DNA of 64,000 nucleotides from Fibrobacter sp. UWB5 (lineage in GTDB: Bacteria > Fibrobacterota > Fibrobacteria > Fibrobacterales > Fibrobacteraceae): assembly GCF_002210295.1 (NCBI RefSeq), contig NZ_MWQH01000010.1, positions 1 through 64,000 of the forward strand, written 5' to 3'. The notes below the pieces were generated by a model. It did not search any database. It saw nothing but the letters and a program-made list of their open reading frames with translations, and was not told where the DNA came from. The translations under genes were made by a program, and so were the position numbers. Shown here piece after piece: positions 25,088 through 33,139 of the stretch (positions within the stretch are counted from its first letter, which is position 1; every line of letters starts with the position of its first letter).

Positions 25088-25489
25088 TTAGACAGTCATG
25101 GTGTAGGCGTCCTCGCACCAGCCTTGTATGTAAGCAGGGTATTCGCCGTAAGTGCCGTAGTAGAAGGTGACGCCATCTGCTTGGTTGTCTGCGATGATGT
25201 CCTTGCGGTGCGCCATCAGGTAGGCTCGGTCCTTTGCTGTGGCTAACCTCCAATCGGATGCGCGTTCTCGTTCGTTGGCAGTCCACTTGGCATGTCCGTA
25301 TAGGCGCTCTCCGGCAAGTCTAATAGCCTGGATTGCGTCAGCGCGCTTGGTGAGGTCATAGTTATACTTGGTCGCAGCCTCGCGGACATACTGTTCAAGC
25401 TCTTCGCCGTCACCCATGCCCCAGTTTTGATATATGTATGCGAGGCATTTGCCGCCATGTCTTATTTGAAATATAATCCTATCGCTCAT
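25088..25489 (-). CDS. Hypothetical island protein
   Basis: Unrecognised 133-residue soluble protein beginning MSDRIIFQIRHGGKCLAYIYQNWG. It is rich in Tyr and Ala with helical segments (EELEQYVREAATKY) and ends near GYIQGW-type aromatic residues. It belongs to the same monocistronic style of unit as its neighbours: GACTG double box 41 nt upstream of the ATG and its own terminator. Clearly part of the mobile module, function unknown. Confidence 0.65.
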   Translation of the reverse strand: MSDRIIFQIRHGGKCLAYIYQNWGMGDGEELEQYVREAATKYNYDLTKRADAIQAIRLAGERLYGHAKWTANERERASDWRLATAKDRAYLMAHRKDIIADNQADGVTFYYGTYGEYPAYIQGWCEDAYTMTV

Positions 25490-25529
25490 AATAATTCACT
25501 TTATTTATGAAGCTCATGTTATATGATGG

Positions 25530-25554
25530 CAGTCCCGCCGCTGCCGTGCCAGTC
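25530..25554 (-). promoter_or_regulatory. GACTG double box, copy 4 (25088-25489 gene)
   Basis: Minus strand GACTGGCA and CGGGACTGCC, GACTG starts 20 bp apart. Confidence 0.7.
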
Positions 25555-25577
25555 TGATGAGGGTTCGGCAAATAAAA

Positions 25578-25594
25578 AAGGGGCATAGCCCCTT
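25578..25594 (-). terminator. Terminator of the 25598-26029 gene
   Basis: AAGGGGC-ata-GCCCCTT followed by a T-run on the minus strand. Confidence 0.85.
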
Positions 25595-25597
25595 GTA

Positions 25598-26029
25598 CTA
25601 ACAATGCTCCATAGGGTCATAATCGCGAGCGTCATAGGTACATACATAGCGGCACTCAGCGTACAGCGTGCCACCCTTGACGAGGTGCTTGGGACGGCTC
25701 TTGTAGGTCTTGTGCTCGGTACTCTCGACTATGTGGTGGTCTTCGATGTGGCGCACCTTGCGAGTCACAACCCATCCAAGCACTCCGACCAAGACCGCAT
25801 TGCAGGTGTACTTGTCAGCCCATTCATCGACGATGGGGTTCGGCTTCTTGCTGAAGCGTTTCCATCTTGCTGAAGTCAGTCGTTCTTTGGAATGGATGCT
25901 CACAACTACGCGATTGCATCCGTCTCTTTCGCACGCTTGCTGTTTCCTCCAGTAGTCTTTGAAATCATCCGTGAAGTATCCTGGTCTGATCAGGACATTG
26001 TGACTTTCTCGTTTTACGCCATAGTGCAT
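25598..26029 (-). CDS. Hypothetical island protein, Cys/His-containing
   Basis: Unrecognised 143-residue basic protein (MHYGVKRESHNVLIRPGYFTD...). It has CERDGC near residue 33, one hydrophobic stretch (CNAVLVGVLGWVV) that could be a core strand or weak membrane segment, and a Tyr/Asp-rich end with CRYVC. AAGGAGA precedes the ATG. A GACTG double box lies 55 nt upstream and a terminator lies just after the stop, as in the other genes of this module. Confidence 0.65.
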   Translation of the reverse strand: MHYGVKRESHNVLIRPGYFTDDFKDYWRKQQACERDGCNRVVVSIHSKERLTSARWKRFSKKPNPIVDEWADKYTCNAVLVGVLGWVVTRKVRHIEDHHIVESTEHKTYKSRPKHLVKGGTLYAECRYVCTYDARDYDPMEHC

Positions 26030-26083
26030 AAAGCATCTCCTTGGTTAAGTTTTCGTGTCATAGATATCGATATCGACTAGGTG

Positions 26084-26108
26084 CAGTCCCGTGCAGATTG
26101 CGTCAGTC
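26084..26108 (-). promoter_or_regulatory. GACTG double box, copy 5 (25598-26029 gene)
   Basis: Minus strand GACTGACG and CGGGACTGC with GACTG starts 20 bp apart; TATGAC follows 20 nt after GACTGC. Confidence 0.7.
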
Positions 26109-26359
26109 GCTTGGATTTGTTATGGGTGAAAACGCCGTAAGGGGCTATTTAACGGGCTTTGTTGGTTTACGTTCACAATAAAAAATCAAAGTGTTTTTTA
26201 GGGTACGGGTTTTTCCTAAAAAAGGAATCTCCATATCGGAGAAAGCGCCTTCGAAATCGAATGAATAAAAATCGGTTGTCAATAACCCCATACCCCAAAA
26301 GTGAGCAAAGTCAGAAGGGGCATTTTTCCAAAATTTTGGGGGCTGGGGAAGGATACAAG

Positions 26360-26390
26360 AAAGGCCTCTTGCATAATGCGAGAGGCCTTT
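26360..26390 (-). terminator. Terminator of tRNA-Arg
   Basis: Ten-bp arms AAAGGCCTCT and AGAGGCCTTT immediately after the tRNA 3' end on the minus strand. Confidence 0.8.
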
Positions 26391-26394
26391 ACTA

Positions 26395-26467
26395 TACCCG
26401 GGCCGCGACTCGAACGCGGATATCATCCTTAGGAGGGACGTATTTTATCCCGTTAAATTACCCAGGC
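26395..26467 (-). tRNA. tRNA-Arg (anticodon CCT)
   Basis: Reads AGG codons. The full cloverleaf is visible: acceptor GCCTGGG/CCCGGGT, D stem ATTT/AAAT, anticodon stem CGTCC/GGATG with loop CTCCTAA (anticodon CCT), T stem CCGCG/CGCGG with loop TTCGAGT, discriminator A. CCA is not encoded. A consensus promoter lies upstream and a terminator follows. Its D stem is all A-T, unusual for a core tRNA, which suggests it came with the mobile module. Confidence 0.9.
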
Positions 26468-26477
26468 GAGTGGCGAT

Positions 26478-26506
26478 AATATAGAAACATACGCATTAAT
26501 TGTCAA
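26478..26506 (-). promoter_or_regulatory. Promoter of tRNA-Arg
   Basis: Minus strand TTGACA, 17 nt, TATATT, about 11 nt before the tRNA 5' end. The best consensus promoter in the window, and it supports TATATT as the usual -10 in this organism. Confidence 0.85.
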
Positions 26507-26945
26507 AAAAACGGCTTTTCTGCTATTCAATTGGATAGAACGCGAAAAGGTGTTTTTGCGAATTCTTGATTCGAACACTTGCCGAACAGTAAAAAAAGCA
26601 GTGTTTTGGAGCGCGTGCTATCTGAAATTTGATACAGTGACTGGCTTTGACGCGATTTATAGAACGCGGAACTTTTTTCAGTTCGAACTTGACATTGAAT
26701 GGTTTTATAACTATTTTCGAACTCGTGGATAGAACGAGGCTGCTGTCGGTCGTGTTCGACTAAATGTCGTTATGCCTTGTCTTTCCTGACATAAACGCGA
26801 TGTGAGACTGTTCGAAAATCGTTCGATTAGGCCGATACACATCACGACACACTGTTCGACACAGGTTGGTGTGTTTGTATGTGAAATTGGCGCTATTAAG
26901 CGAAAATCGCAAGGTTTAGTGTTCGGGCGCGGTATATCCTAAATA
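26507..26945. other. Non-coding region with tRNA-like fragments
   Basis: No gene. TTCAATTGGATAGAACGCG (26526-26544) matches 17 of 19 bases of the D-arm region of the damaged tRNA at 26946. Further GGATAGAACG or TATAGAACG pieces occur near 26659 and 26728, and TTCGAA/TTCGAC T-loop-like motifs recur about eight times. CGCGAAAA/TTTTTGCG near 26541 forms a hairpin. Probably debris of repeated integration and excision at a tRNA gene. Confidence 0.45.
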
Positions 26946-27018
26946 GATTGGATAGTTCAGTTGGATAGAACGGGTCCCTCCTAAGGATCAGACTCGCGTT
27001 CGAATCGCGATCCGGGTA
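26946..27018 (+). pseudogene. Damaged tRNA-Arg (CCT), probable attachment-site scar
   Basis: From the D arm to the 3' end it is a good tRNA: D stem GTTC/GAAC, anticodon stem GGTCC/GGATC with loop CTCCTAA, T stem TCGCG/CGCGA, discriminator A. The 5' acceptor strand GATTGGA pairs poorly with TCCGGGT: one A-G mismatch and three G-U pairs, where GCCCGGA would pair well. This is the pattern left when an element inserts and replaces the 5' part of a tRNA gene. No consensus -35 is present. It may still be weakly functional. Confidence 0.6.
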
Positions 27019-27068
27019 TTTCGCTGGTTGCTTCGGTGGCCAGCCTTTTTTTTTGTTATTTTTCGCAT

Positions 27069-28631
27069 GTGAAGAAACTCTATATTGCCTTTATTGTTGT
27101 TTTTGCAGTCTTGTTGCTGTTGCCGTTTACGGTGCAGACGGTGGCGGATTTGCGCGGTGAAAAGCGCTTTGTCAGCCTGGATATTTTCAAGGATGTCGTT
27201 TATACGCCGTTTAAGCGTGAATCCGAGATGGCGGAATCGGCTGCCAAGTTGAACGATGCCTGGTTTGCGGCGCGTGAATCGATTGCCGGTGGTGCCGAGG
27301 TGGGCGAGTCGCTGGAAAACGTGGTCAGTGCGCTTTCGGACCTGGAGGCGGTTGCGCTTTCGGTGAATAGCTATGCCGAACTGGATACGGCCGAGGCGGA
27401 CTACAAGTTGCTGAAGTTGGCTGATACCTTGGTTGCAGCCCTTGAAGATGAACCGGAAACCTTCAAAACTGTTGATTCTACGCTGAAGGCGGTGGTGGCT
27501 GAATTCGGGCGTTTCTCGGTTTGGCGTGCGCTTTGCGGCATTAAGCATTACGGTGTGTGGACGAGCCGCTATCTGCGTGCGTTCGAAAACAAGGTCGAAG
27601 ACGAAAATGCGCTTGTGCTTGCTTTCCGCCCCAAGTACCAGTTGGCGGTATGGAATATCTTCAATGATCCGGGCGAAAAGGTGGTTCTGGGTGAGGGCGA
27701 AGGCCGTTGGCTTTTCTACCGCCAAGATGTAGAATTCCTAGTGCAGCCGTCGCCGCTGGATGTACGCAGCGCAAAGCTCGATAACCCGATTCAGGCAATT
27801 CTCAAGTTCCGCAACCAGCTTAAGGCGAAGGGCGTAGAGCTCCTGGTGGTGATTACTCCGGGCAAGCCGAGCATCTATCCGGAACGCTTGACCGGCGTTG
27901 ATGGCTTGAAACTTGCCGGACACGGCAAGGCGATTCTGGATTCGCTTGCGACGATTGGGTTGAATACGGTGGACCTGTATACGCCGCTCCTTGCCGCAAA
28001 GGCGGACGATGCAAACCTGGGTGCGCTTTATCTGGATGACGATACGCACTGGACTCCGCGTGGTGCAGAACTTGCCGCCGGTGAAATCGCGAAAAAAGTG
28101 AATGCGATGGTGGATGCGGGCCTGATCAATATCGGTGAACCGTCTATGGATTATGTGGTGTCTGATTCTTTGGCGGATCGCATGGGCGACATTGGCGAAA
28201 TGAGCGGCCTCAACAAGTTCAACGTGTTCAAGGTACAACAGGTAACCGGCCATGTGGTTTCTCAGCAAGAAATTTCGGAACACATGGAAGCTCCGGCAGA
28301 TTCGCTTTCGGATTCCACGGTGGTACGCGATACGACCAAGACTCCGTTTAAGGATGACTTCCGCAAGTCGAAGATTTTGATTCTGGGCGACAGCTTCAGC
28401 CGCATTTACCAGACGGATGCGCCTGTGAATGCGGGTTGGATTGCCCATTTTGCAAGGAATATCGGCCGACCGGTGTCCTCGATTGTGAGCGATGGCGGCG
28501 CTTCTACGCTTGTGCGTGAAAAGCTTGCCCGTAAGGCGGGCGTGCTCAAAGGCAAGAAACTCCTGATTTGGGAATTTGTAGAACGCGACCTGCGCTTTGG
28601 CGCCGAAGGCTGGAAAACGATTGAATTTTAG
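27069..28631 (+). CDS. AlgX/AlgJ-like SGNH acyltransferase-family protein
   Basis: A membrane-anchored periplasmic protein of 520 residues. The N terminus VKKLYIAFIVVFAVLLLLPF is an uncleaved signal or anchor. The family features are LFYRQDVEFL (about 220), DDDTHWTPRGAEL (Asp-His of the active site, about 330), ILGDSFSRIY (nucleophile Ser block, about 440) and WEFVERDLRF near the end. Relatives add acetyl groups to exopolysaccharides. I chose the GTG at 27069; the frame upstream overlaps the tRNA terminator. First core gene after the island. No MBOAT partner is visible here. Confidence 0.75.
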   Translation: MKKLYIAFIVVFAVLLLLPFTVQTVADLRGEKRFVSLDIFKDVVYTPFKRESEMAESAAKLNDAWFAARESIAGGAEVGESLENVVSALSDLEAVALSVNSYAELDTAEADYKLLKLADTLVAALEDEPETFKTVDSTLKAVVAEFGRFSVWRALCGIKHYGVWTSRYLRAFENKVEDENALVLAFRPKYQLAVWNIFNDPGEKVVLGEGEGRWLFYRQDVEFLVQPSPLDVRSAKLDNPIQAILKFRNQLKAKGVELLVVITPGKPSIYPERLTGVDGLKLAGHGKAILDSLATIGLNTVDLYTPLLAAKADDANLGALYLDDDTHWTPRGAELAAGEIAKKVNAMVDAGLINIGEPSMDYVVSDSLADRMGDIGEMSGLNKFNVFKVQQVTGHVVSQQEISEHMEAPADSLSDSTVVRDTTKTPFKDDFRKSKILILGDSFSRIYQTDAPVNAGWIAHFARNIGRPVSSIVSDGGASTLVREKLARKAGVLKGKKLLIWEFVERDLRFGAEGWKTIEF

Positions 28632-28640
28632 GAATTGACT

Positions 28641-28877
28641 ATGGCAAGGCATGGAACACCCACTCCGGGGCAGGCGATTTTAGAAGGCATTGAATGGCTC
28701 AAGATGGACAAGGCGGAATTTGCCCGCCGCATCGGGGTCCCGATGGAAACTCTCGAGGGCTTGATTGCGGGTACGGTTGAAATTACCCGCGAACTTGCCG
28801 AAGCGCTTGAATCTGTGACGGGAAGCCCCGCTGCCTACTGGCGCATGCTCGCCAGCAAAGCCAAGAGGAATGCGTAA
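28641..28877 (+). CDS. HigA-like HTH protein
   Basis: A 78-residue XRE-type DNA-binding protein resembling HigA antitoxins: PTPGQAILEGI, then the helix-turn-helix FARRIGVPMETLEGLIAGT, VEITRELAEALESV and TGSPAAYWRML. No HigB toxin is adjacent, so it may be an orphan regulator. It starts 9 nt after the preceding gene and its stop overlaps the start of the next by one base, implying an operon. Confidence 0.75.
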   Translation: MARHGTPTPGQAILEGIEWLKMDKAEFARRIGVPMETLEGLIAGTVEITRELAEALESVTGSPAAYWRMLASKAKRNA

Positions 28878-30205
28878 TGAATATTACCGATGCCGTTTCT
28901 TGTATGTGCGACCTCGCAAAGGGCGAGGCGGAACAGTTTGATGTAATTGCCTCGAATTCCCATTCCGAGGGCTTGTCTGTTTTTCAGGGCCAGGTGCAGA
29001 ATACCGAAATTTCGGATTCCGTAGGGCTTGGCATTCGCGTGATTAAGGATGGCCGTCCGGGCTATGCGCACACGGAACGCTTGACCAAGGAAGCGATTGC
29101 GCAGACCATTAAGGATGCCGTTTGCCACACGCAGTGGACCGAGAAGGTTGACTTTGAATTGCCTGCTCCGGCAAAGATTCCGGAAGGCAATCCCAACTAC
29201 AATCCGGCGCTGGAATCGCTCACGTTGGCGGAACTCAAGGACTTCTGCATCGAACTTGAAAAAGAAACGTTTGCACGTTCTGCCGACATCAAGAATATTC
29301 CATACTTGGGTGCCGACCTGAACCGCGACTTTTCGATTGTTGCAAACCACAAGGGTCTTTTCTATACCGATAAGGGAAACTCCGTGTCGGTGGGTGCAGG
29401 TGCAGTCGCTGTGCGCGATGGTATCAGCAAGCTCGGCAACTTTGTCAAAAGTGAACGCGACTGGAGCAAGTTCACCGTTGCCGAAATTGCTGACAAGGCT
29501 GCGAACTATGCAACGGAACTTTTCGGCGCCAAGAAAATCGAAGGCGGCAAGATTCCTGTCGTGTTCTCGGAACGCATTTCTGGCCGATTCATGAGCATGT
29601 ACGCTTCGCCGTTCATCGCTGAATCCATGCAGAAAGGTACTTCTCGCTTGGCTGGTAAAGAGGGGCTGAAAATTGCCTCTGAAAAGCTTTCTCTATGGAG
29701 CGATCCAACAGGCGAAGCCTTTAGCACCAAGATGTATTTTGATTCCGAAGGCTGTTTGACTCGACGAGTCGAAGTCATTAAGGACGGTATCTTTAACGAA
29801 GCGCTCTACAACCTGGAAACCGCCACGAAGGCAGGCTGTGCAACAACGGGCAACGGCGCCCGCGATTTCGGCTCCAAGATGTCTACGGCGTTCTGGAACA
29901 TGTTCGTTCCGGCAGGGGAGTATTCTTCTGCGGATCTTTTGAAACTTTTTCCCAAGTGCCTCCTGGTGGTGCGCCTCGAAGGTGGCTCCGGCTGTAGCTC
30001 CGTGAGTGGCGAACTCAGCATTGGTGCCCACGGTTTCTGGTGCGAAAACGGCGTGATTCAACACCCTGTCGATGGCGTAACCTTGTCGGGCAACTACTTC
30101 GACATCATCCAGAATGTGGTTGGCGTTGGCAACGAATATTACAATCCGTTCGCCGGAATCAAGGTCCCGGCGCTTGCCATCAGCGAGCTTGCGGTGAGTT
30201 GTTAA
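28877..30205 (+). CDS. pmbA: PmbA/TldE family protease component
   Basis: A 442-residue member of the TldD/PmbA family. In enterobacteria TldD and PmbA form a heterodimeric metalloprotease that processes modified peptides and CcdA; PmbA lacks the catalytic residues. Matching features are IASNSHSEGLSVFQGQVQNTE near the N terminus, GLGIRVIKDGRPGYAHTE (about 50-67), and the C-terminal GGSGCSSVSGELSIGAHGFW ... VGVGNEYY. The HExxxH of TldD is absent. No tldD is in the window. Confidence 0.88.
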   Translation: MNITDAVSCMCDLAKGEAEQFDVIASNSHSEGLSVFQGQVQNTEISDSVGLGIRVIKDGRPGYAHTERLTKEAIAQTIKDAVCHTQWTEKVDFELPAPAKIPEGNPNYNPALESLTLAELKDFCIELEKETFARSADIKNIPYLGADLNRDFSIVANHKGLFYTDKGNSVSVGAGAVAVRDGISKLGNFVKSERDWSKFTVAEIADKAANYATELFGAKKIEGGKIPVVFSERISGRFMSMYASPFIAESMQKGTSRLAGKEGLKIASEKLSLWSDPTGEAFSTKMYFDSEGCLTRRVEVIKDGIFNEALYNLETATKAGCATTGNGARDFGSKMSTAFWNMFVPAGEYSSADLLKLFPKCLLVVRLEGGSGCSSVSGELSIGAHGFWCENGVIQHPVDGVTLSGNYFDIIQNVVGVGNEYYNPFAGIKVPALAISELAVSC

Positions 30206-30209
30206 AAAA

Positions 30210-30236
30210 AGTCCCCTTACGGGGACTCTTTTTTTA
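30210..30236 (+). terminator. Terminator after pmbA
   Basis: AGTCCCC-ttac-GGGGACT followed by a run of T. Confidence 0.85.
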
Positions 30237-30251
30237 ATCTCAAACCACTGC

Positions 30252-31127
30252 CTACTTCTTACTGTCTACAGCAGCCTTTTTTTGCCTGTAAATCAGCACA
30301 ATCAGCCAGATTAAGCCGGTCAGGAACATGACGCTGCAAAGCGTCTGCCCGCGGCTCATGCCGAATAGGTCCACGCGGCCCAGGTGTGCATCGGGCCTGC
30401 GGAAAAATTCGATGAAGAATCTAAAGAAACCATAGCCCATCAGGTACAGGCAAGGCATTTTGTCGCGCAACAGCGGAATGCGTCTTAAGTTGTACAAAAT
30501 GGCAAATAAGATAACGCCTTCGAACAGCATCTCGTAAAGCTGGCTCGGGTGGTGCAGAATCGGGTTGGTAATGGGACTGTCGTGGGCGAGCGGGAACCAC
30601 ATGCCGATACCGCTCGTGGTGACTTCGCCAAATAGTTCGCCGTTAATGAAGTTGCCCCAGCGGCCCCAGGTGTAGGCGAGCGGCGCCAGCATAAAGCAAA
30701 GGTTCAGGCCTTCCCAGACCTTCATCTTGTTGCGCTTCAGGCCGATGTAGGTGAATATCGTTCCGAGAATCATGCCACCGTGGTAGCTCATGCCTGAGAT
30801 TCCGGCAAAGTGGTAGCCAAGAGCATCGTGAGTCATGGGCAGAATGATTTCGGTCGGGTTGGCAAGGTAATAGCCCGGCTTGTAGAAGAACACGTAGCCC
30901 AGGCGCGCACCGATAATGATGCCCGCGATAATCCAGGTGAACAGGCTGTCGAACTGGTCCTTGGTGTAGCCCAGCTTTTCCTTCTTGTTCACGTGCATCA
31001 GTGTCAGGTAGCCTGTTACGAAGGCGAAAATGTACATGATGCCGTACCAGCGCACCGGGAAACTCCCGAGCGTAAAGGCCGTTCCGTCAAAATAAGAAGG
31101 GATTAGATTCCACCATGTCGGTTCCAT
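30252..31127 (-). CDS. lgt: Prolipoprotein diacylglyceryl transferase
   Basis: Inner-membrane enzyme that moves diacylglycerol onto the lipobox Cys of prolipoproteins. The 291-residue protein has about seven membrane helices, the signature GRWGNFINGE (155-164), an HGG motif near 116-118 and the conserved C-terminal YGFFRFFIEFFRRPD with D-H-L-G-R. It starts one base after the stop of the transpeptidase gene, so they form an operon. Substrates in this window include the lipoproteins at 12789, 50345, 58957 and 63249. Confidence 0.96.
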   Translation of the reverse strand: MEPTWWNLIPSYFDGTAFTLGSFPVRWYGIMYIFAFVTGYLTLMHVNKKEKLGYTKDQFDSLFTWIIAGIIIGARLGYVFFYKPGYYLANPTEIILPMTHDALGYHFAGISGMSYHGGMILGTIFTYIGLKRNKMKVWEGLNLCFMLAPLAYTWGRWGNFINGELFGEVTTSGIGMWFPLAHDSPITNPILHHPSQLYEMLFEGVILFAILYNLRRIPLLRDKMPCLYLMGYGFFRFFIEFFRRPDAHLGRVDLFGMSRGQTLCSVMFLTGLIWLIVLIYRQKKAAVDSKK

Positions 31128-31128
31128 T

Positions 31129-32478
31129 TTACTTTCCTTTCTTGGGTAAATATTGGTGAGCCCAATAGTTAAACAGCATTCCGGCGACTTGGGTTGCCGG
31201 CTGCGAACGCACGCCCTGCAAGTCGTGCACCTGCATAATCACGAGCACCACCGCCTTGCTCGGATCTACCTTGGACTGCGCAAAACCCATGAACCATTCG
31301 TAACGGCCATAGGGGTCGTGTCCGTCGAGGGAGCCTGTCTTTCCGCCGATGGTGAGAGCCTCGTAGTTCTTGCGGGCCATATGCCTGGTCGAAATGTTCT
31401 TGCGGGCGGTGCCGTGCGTGACGGTGCGGATCATCGCTTCGCGCAGACCGTAATAAGTGTTGTCGCTGAACTTGCCCACATCAAGTGCGATGCGGCTCTT
31501 GGGGGCGTAACCGTCCAGGTTGGCTGCCCACGGAATTTCGAGCGGCTTTTTCATGAGAATGGAGCGGACCTGGGCTGCGGCAAGGAGCGGGGTCAAGGTG
31601 GTGGCTTCCGTAAAGCCGCTGCTGACTTCGGCGAGACCGTAACCGGTATCGGGCGGAGCGTAGTTGGAACGCGGGGGGAGTGCACCCGGGAAGTTCGTGT
31701 TGTAACCGAGCTTCTTGGCGGCGCTACGCAGGCGTTCGGCACCCACGTTCATGCCCACGATGGCCATCGGCGGGTTCGCGGACTTGGCGTAGGCGTCTTG
31801 CAGTTCGATAAACGGCCCCCTGTAGCCTTCCTTGACGCGCAGTTGGTTCTTGTAAAGGTGAATGCTGGAACCGATCATCGGAATTTGCGATGTGAGCGAG
31901 TAGCGGTTTGATTCCATGGCTGCCGAAATGGTGACTGTCTTTGCAAGCGATGCCGCCGGGAAGGTGTTCTTGATGAAGTACTCGGGCTTTTCCTGCACGT
32001 GGTTGTTGCGACGTTCGCCCCAGGCAATGATTTCGTTGCTCTGGGGGTCCACCATCAAGATGACCGCGTGTTCGGGGCGGAATCGGCGCAGCAGGTTGTC
32101 GATCTTTTCGGCCATGAAAACATCTTTCTGCGCCTTGATGTGCGAGCTGTCGATGACGTCTGCTTCGGCGGGGCTTTCGGGGACGACTGCGGCGGCAACC
32201 GTTGCCTGCGTGTTCGCTAGGTCTTCGGAATCGGCCTTCGGGAAAAGTCCCGTTTCGCTTAGTTGTTCGGCCTGCAGGGTTGCGTCGCTTGCGGCTGTAG
32301 AATCGATTGCTTCTGCATATTCGTCTTCTTCAGCGGGCTTTTGGGGTTCTTTTTCGCCAAAAATGCAGGTGCCCATCAGGGCGCAAAGTCCCATAAAAAC
32401 GGAAAAAACAATAATTCGGTTACGGATCCTAACGGCGTAGGGGAGCCTTTTTTTCGGAAGGTAGTTATTATAGTCCAT
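31129..32478 (-). CDS. Penicillin-binding protein, transpeptidase domain
   Basis: A 449-residue membrane-anchored peptidoglycan transpeptidase. One membrane helix (about 21-40) and an acidic/Ala-rich linker (45-125) precede a transpeptidase domain with SLAK (177-180; nucleophile Ser), SAN (233-235) and KTGS (380-383). There is neither a glycosyltransferase domain nor a recognisable class B dimerisation domain, so it is a minimal enzyme compared with FtsI or PBP2. Cell-wall crosslinking is likely; its exact class is uncertain. Confidence 0.85.
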   Translation of the reverse strand: MDYNNYLPKKRLPYAVRIRNRIIVFSVFMGLCALMGTCIFGEKEPQKPAEEDEYAEAIDSTAASDATLQAEQLSETGLFPKADSEDLANTQATVAAAVVPESPAEADVIDSSHIKAQKDVFMAEKIDNLLRRFRPEHAVILMVDPQSNEIIAWGERRNNHVQEKPEYFIKNTFPAASLAKTVTISAAMESNRYSLTSQIPMIGSSIHLYKNQLRVKEGYRGPFIELQDAYAKSANPPMAIVGMNVGAERLRSAAKKLGYNTNFPGALPPRSNYAPPDTGYGLAEVSSGFTEATTLTPLLAAAQVRSILMKKPLEIPWAANLDGYAPKSRIALDVGKFSDNTYYGLREAMIRTVTHGTARKNISTRHMARKNYEALTIGGKTGSLDGHDPYGRYEWFMGFAQSKVDPSKAVVLVIMQVHDLQGVRSQPATQVAGMLFNYWAHQYLPKKGK

Positions 32479-32493
32479 CTTAAAGTTTAAACT

Positions 32494-33039
32494 TTACTTG
32501 AAAATCGTCTTGCGGTAATACTGGAGTTCGGCAATGCTTTCGCGGATATCGTCCAGGGCCTGGTGCTTTTCCATCTTCTGGAATTCCGGCAGGTCCGGGT
32601 ACCAGCGGAAAGTCAGTTCCTTGATGGAACTCACGTCGATGTTCCTGTAGTTCAGCCAGCCGGTCAAAAGCGGCATGTACTTGTACAGAAAACGTCTGTC
32701 CTGCGTAATGGAATTCCCGCAGAGCACGTTTCCGCGTTCGGTGGTGAAGGGCTTGATGAAGTCAAGGGTCATCTTGTCGGCGTCGGCCATGGTGAGTGTC
32801 GACTTACGGCAGCGTTCCACGAGTCCGCTCTGGGTGTGGTGACGCTTGTTCCAGTCGTCCATGCCTTCAAAAACGTTTTCGGTCTGGTGAATCGCCAAGA
32901 CGGGCCCTTCGGCCAAAATATTCAAGTTCGGGTCGGTTACGATCGTCGCAATTTCGAGAATGACGTCCCTCTCCGGCTCGAGACCCGACATTTCGAGGTC
33001 CATCCAGACGAGGTTCGGTGCGCTTTTAATTCTTGCCAT
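32494..33039 (-). CDS. orn: Oligoribonuclease
   Basis: A 181-residue 3'-5' exoribonuclease of the DEDDh type that clears RNA dinucleotides and pGpG. Motifs are VWMDLEMSGLEPERD (Exo I Asp/Glu, about 11-25), LCGNSITQDRRFL (Exo II, about 107-119) and HQALDDIRESI (Exo III His-x4-Asp, about 159-169). Length equals the family standard. It is followed by the transpeptidase gene in the same direction after 15 nt. Confidence 0.96.
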   Translation of the reverse strand: MARIKSAPNLVWMDLEMSGLEPERDVILEIATIVTDPNLNILAEGPVLAIHQTENVFEGMDDWNKRHHTQSGLVERCRKSTLTMADADKMTLDFIKPFTTERGNVLCGNSITQDRRFLYKYMPLLTGWLNYRNIDVSSIKELTFRWYPDLPEFQKMEKHQALDDIRESIAELQYYRKTIFK

Positions 33040-33127
33040 AACGCGGACAATTTAAAAAATTTTGAAGTGCAAAATTGTAGGGTCAGATGGTTATGAATGC
33101 AATTCCGCCCAGGGACGTTAATTTTTT

Positions 33128-33133
33128 TATTTT
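33128..33133 (+). promoter_or_regulatory. Possible -10 box, near-leaderless start of the 33140 gene
   Basis: TATTTT lies 6 nt before the ATG at 33140, like the arrangement at fabF and ribE. Confidence 0.4.
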
Positions 33134-33139
33134 TGTGGC

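Larger units (their letters stand above)
26030..26394. other. 365-nt gap with promoter and structured sequence
   Basis: Holds GACTG double box copy 5, a palindromic ATATCGATATCGA block (26064-26077), a TCTCC/GGAGA hairpin near 26229-26246, and the tRNA terminator at 26360. No gene recognised. Confidence 0.5.

Noticed and set aside
2150-27018. One single element spanning both mobile blocks with matched att repeats
   Set aside because: No direct repeat links the left edge near 2230 with the tRNA scar near 27000, and Fibrobacter-type surface genes lie between, so I treat them as two blocks.
28641-28877. A HigBA toxin-antitoxin system
   Set aside because: Only the HigA-like half is present; neighbours are an acyltransferase-like gene and pmbA.
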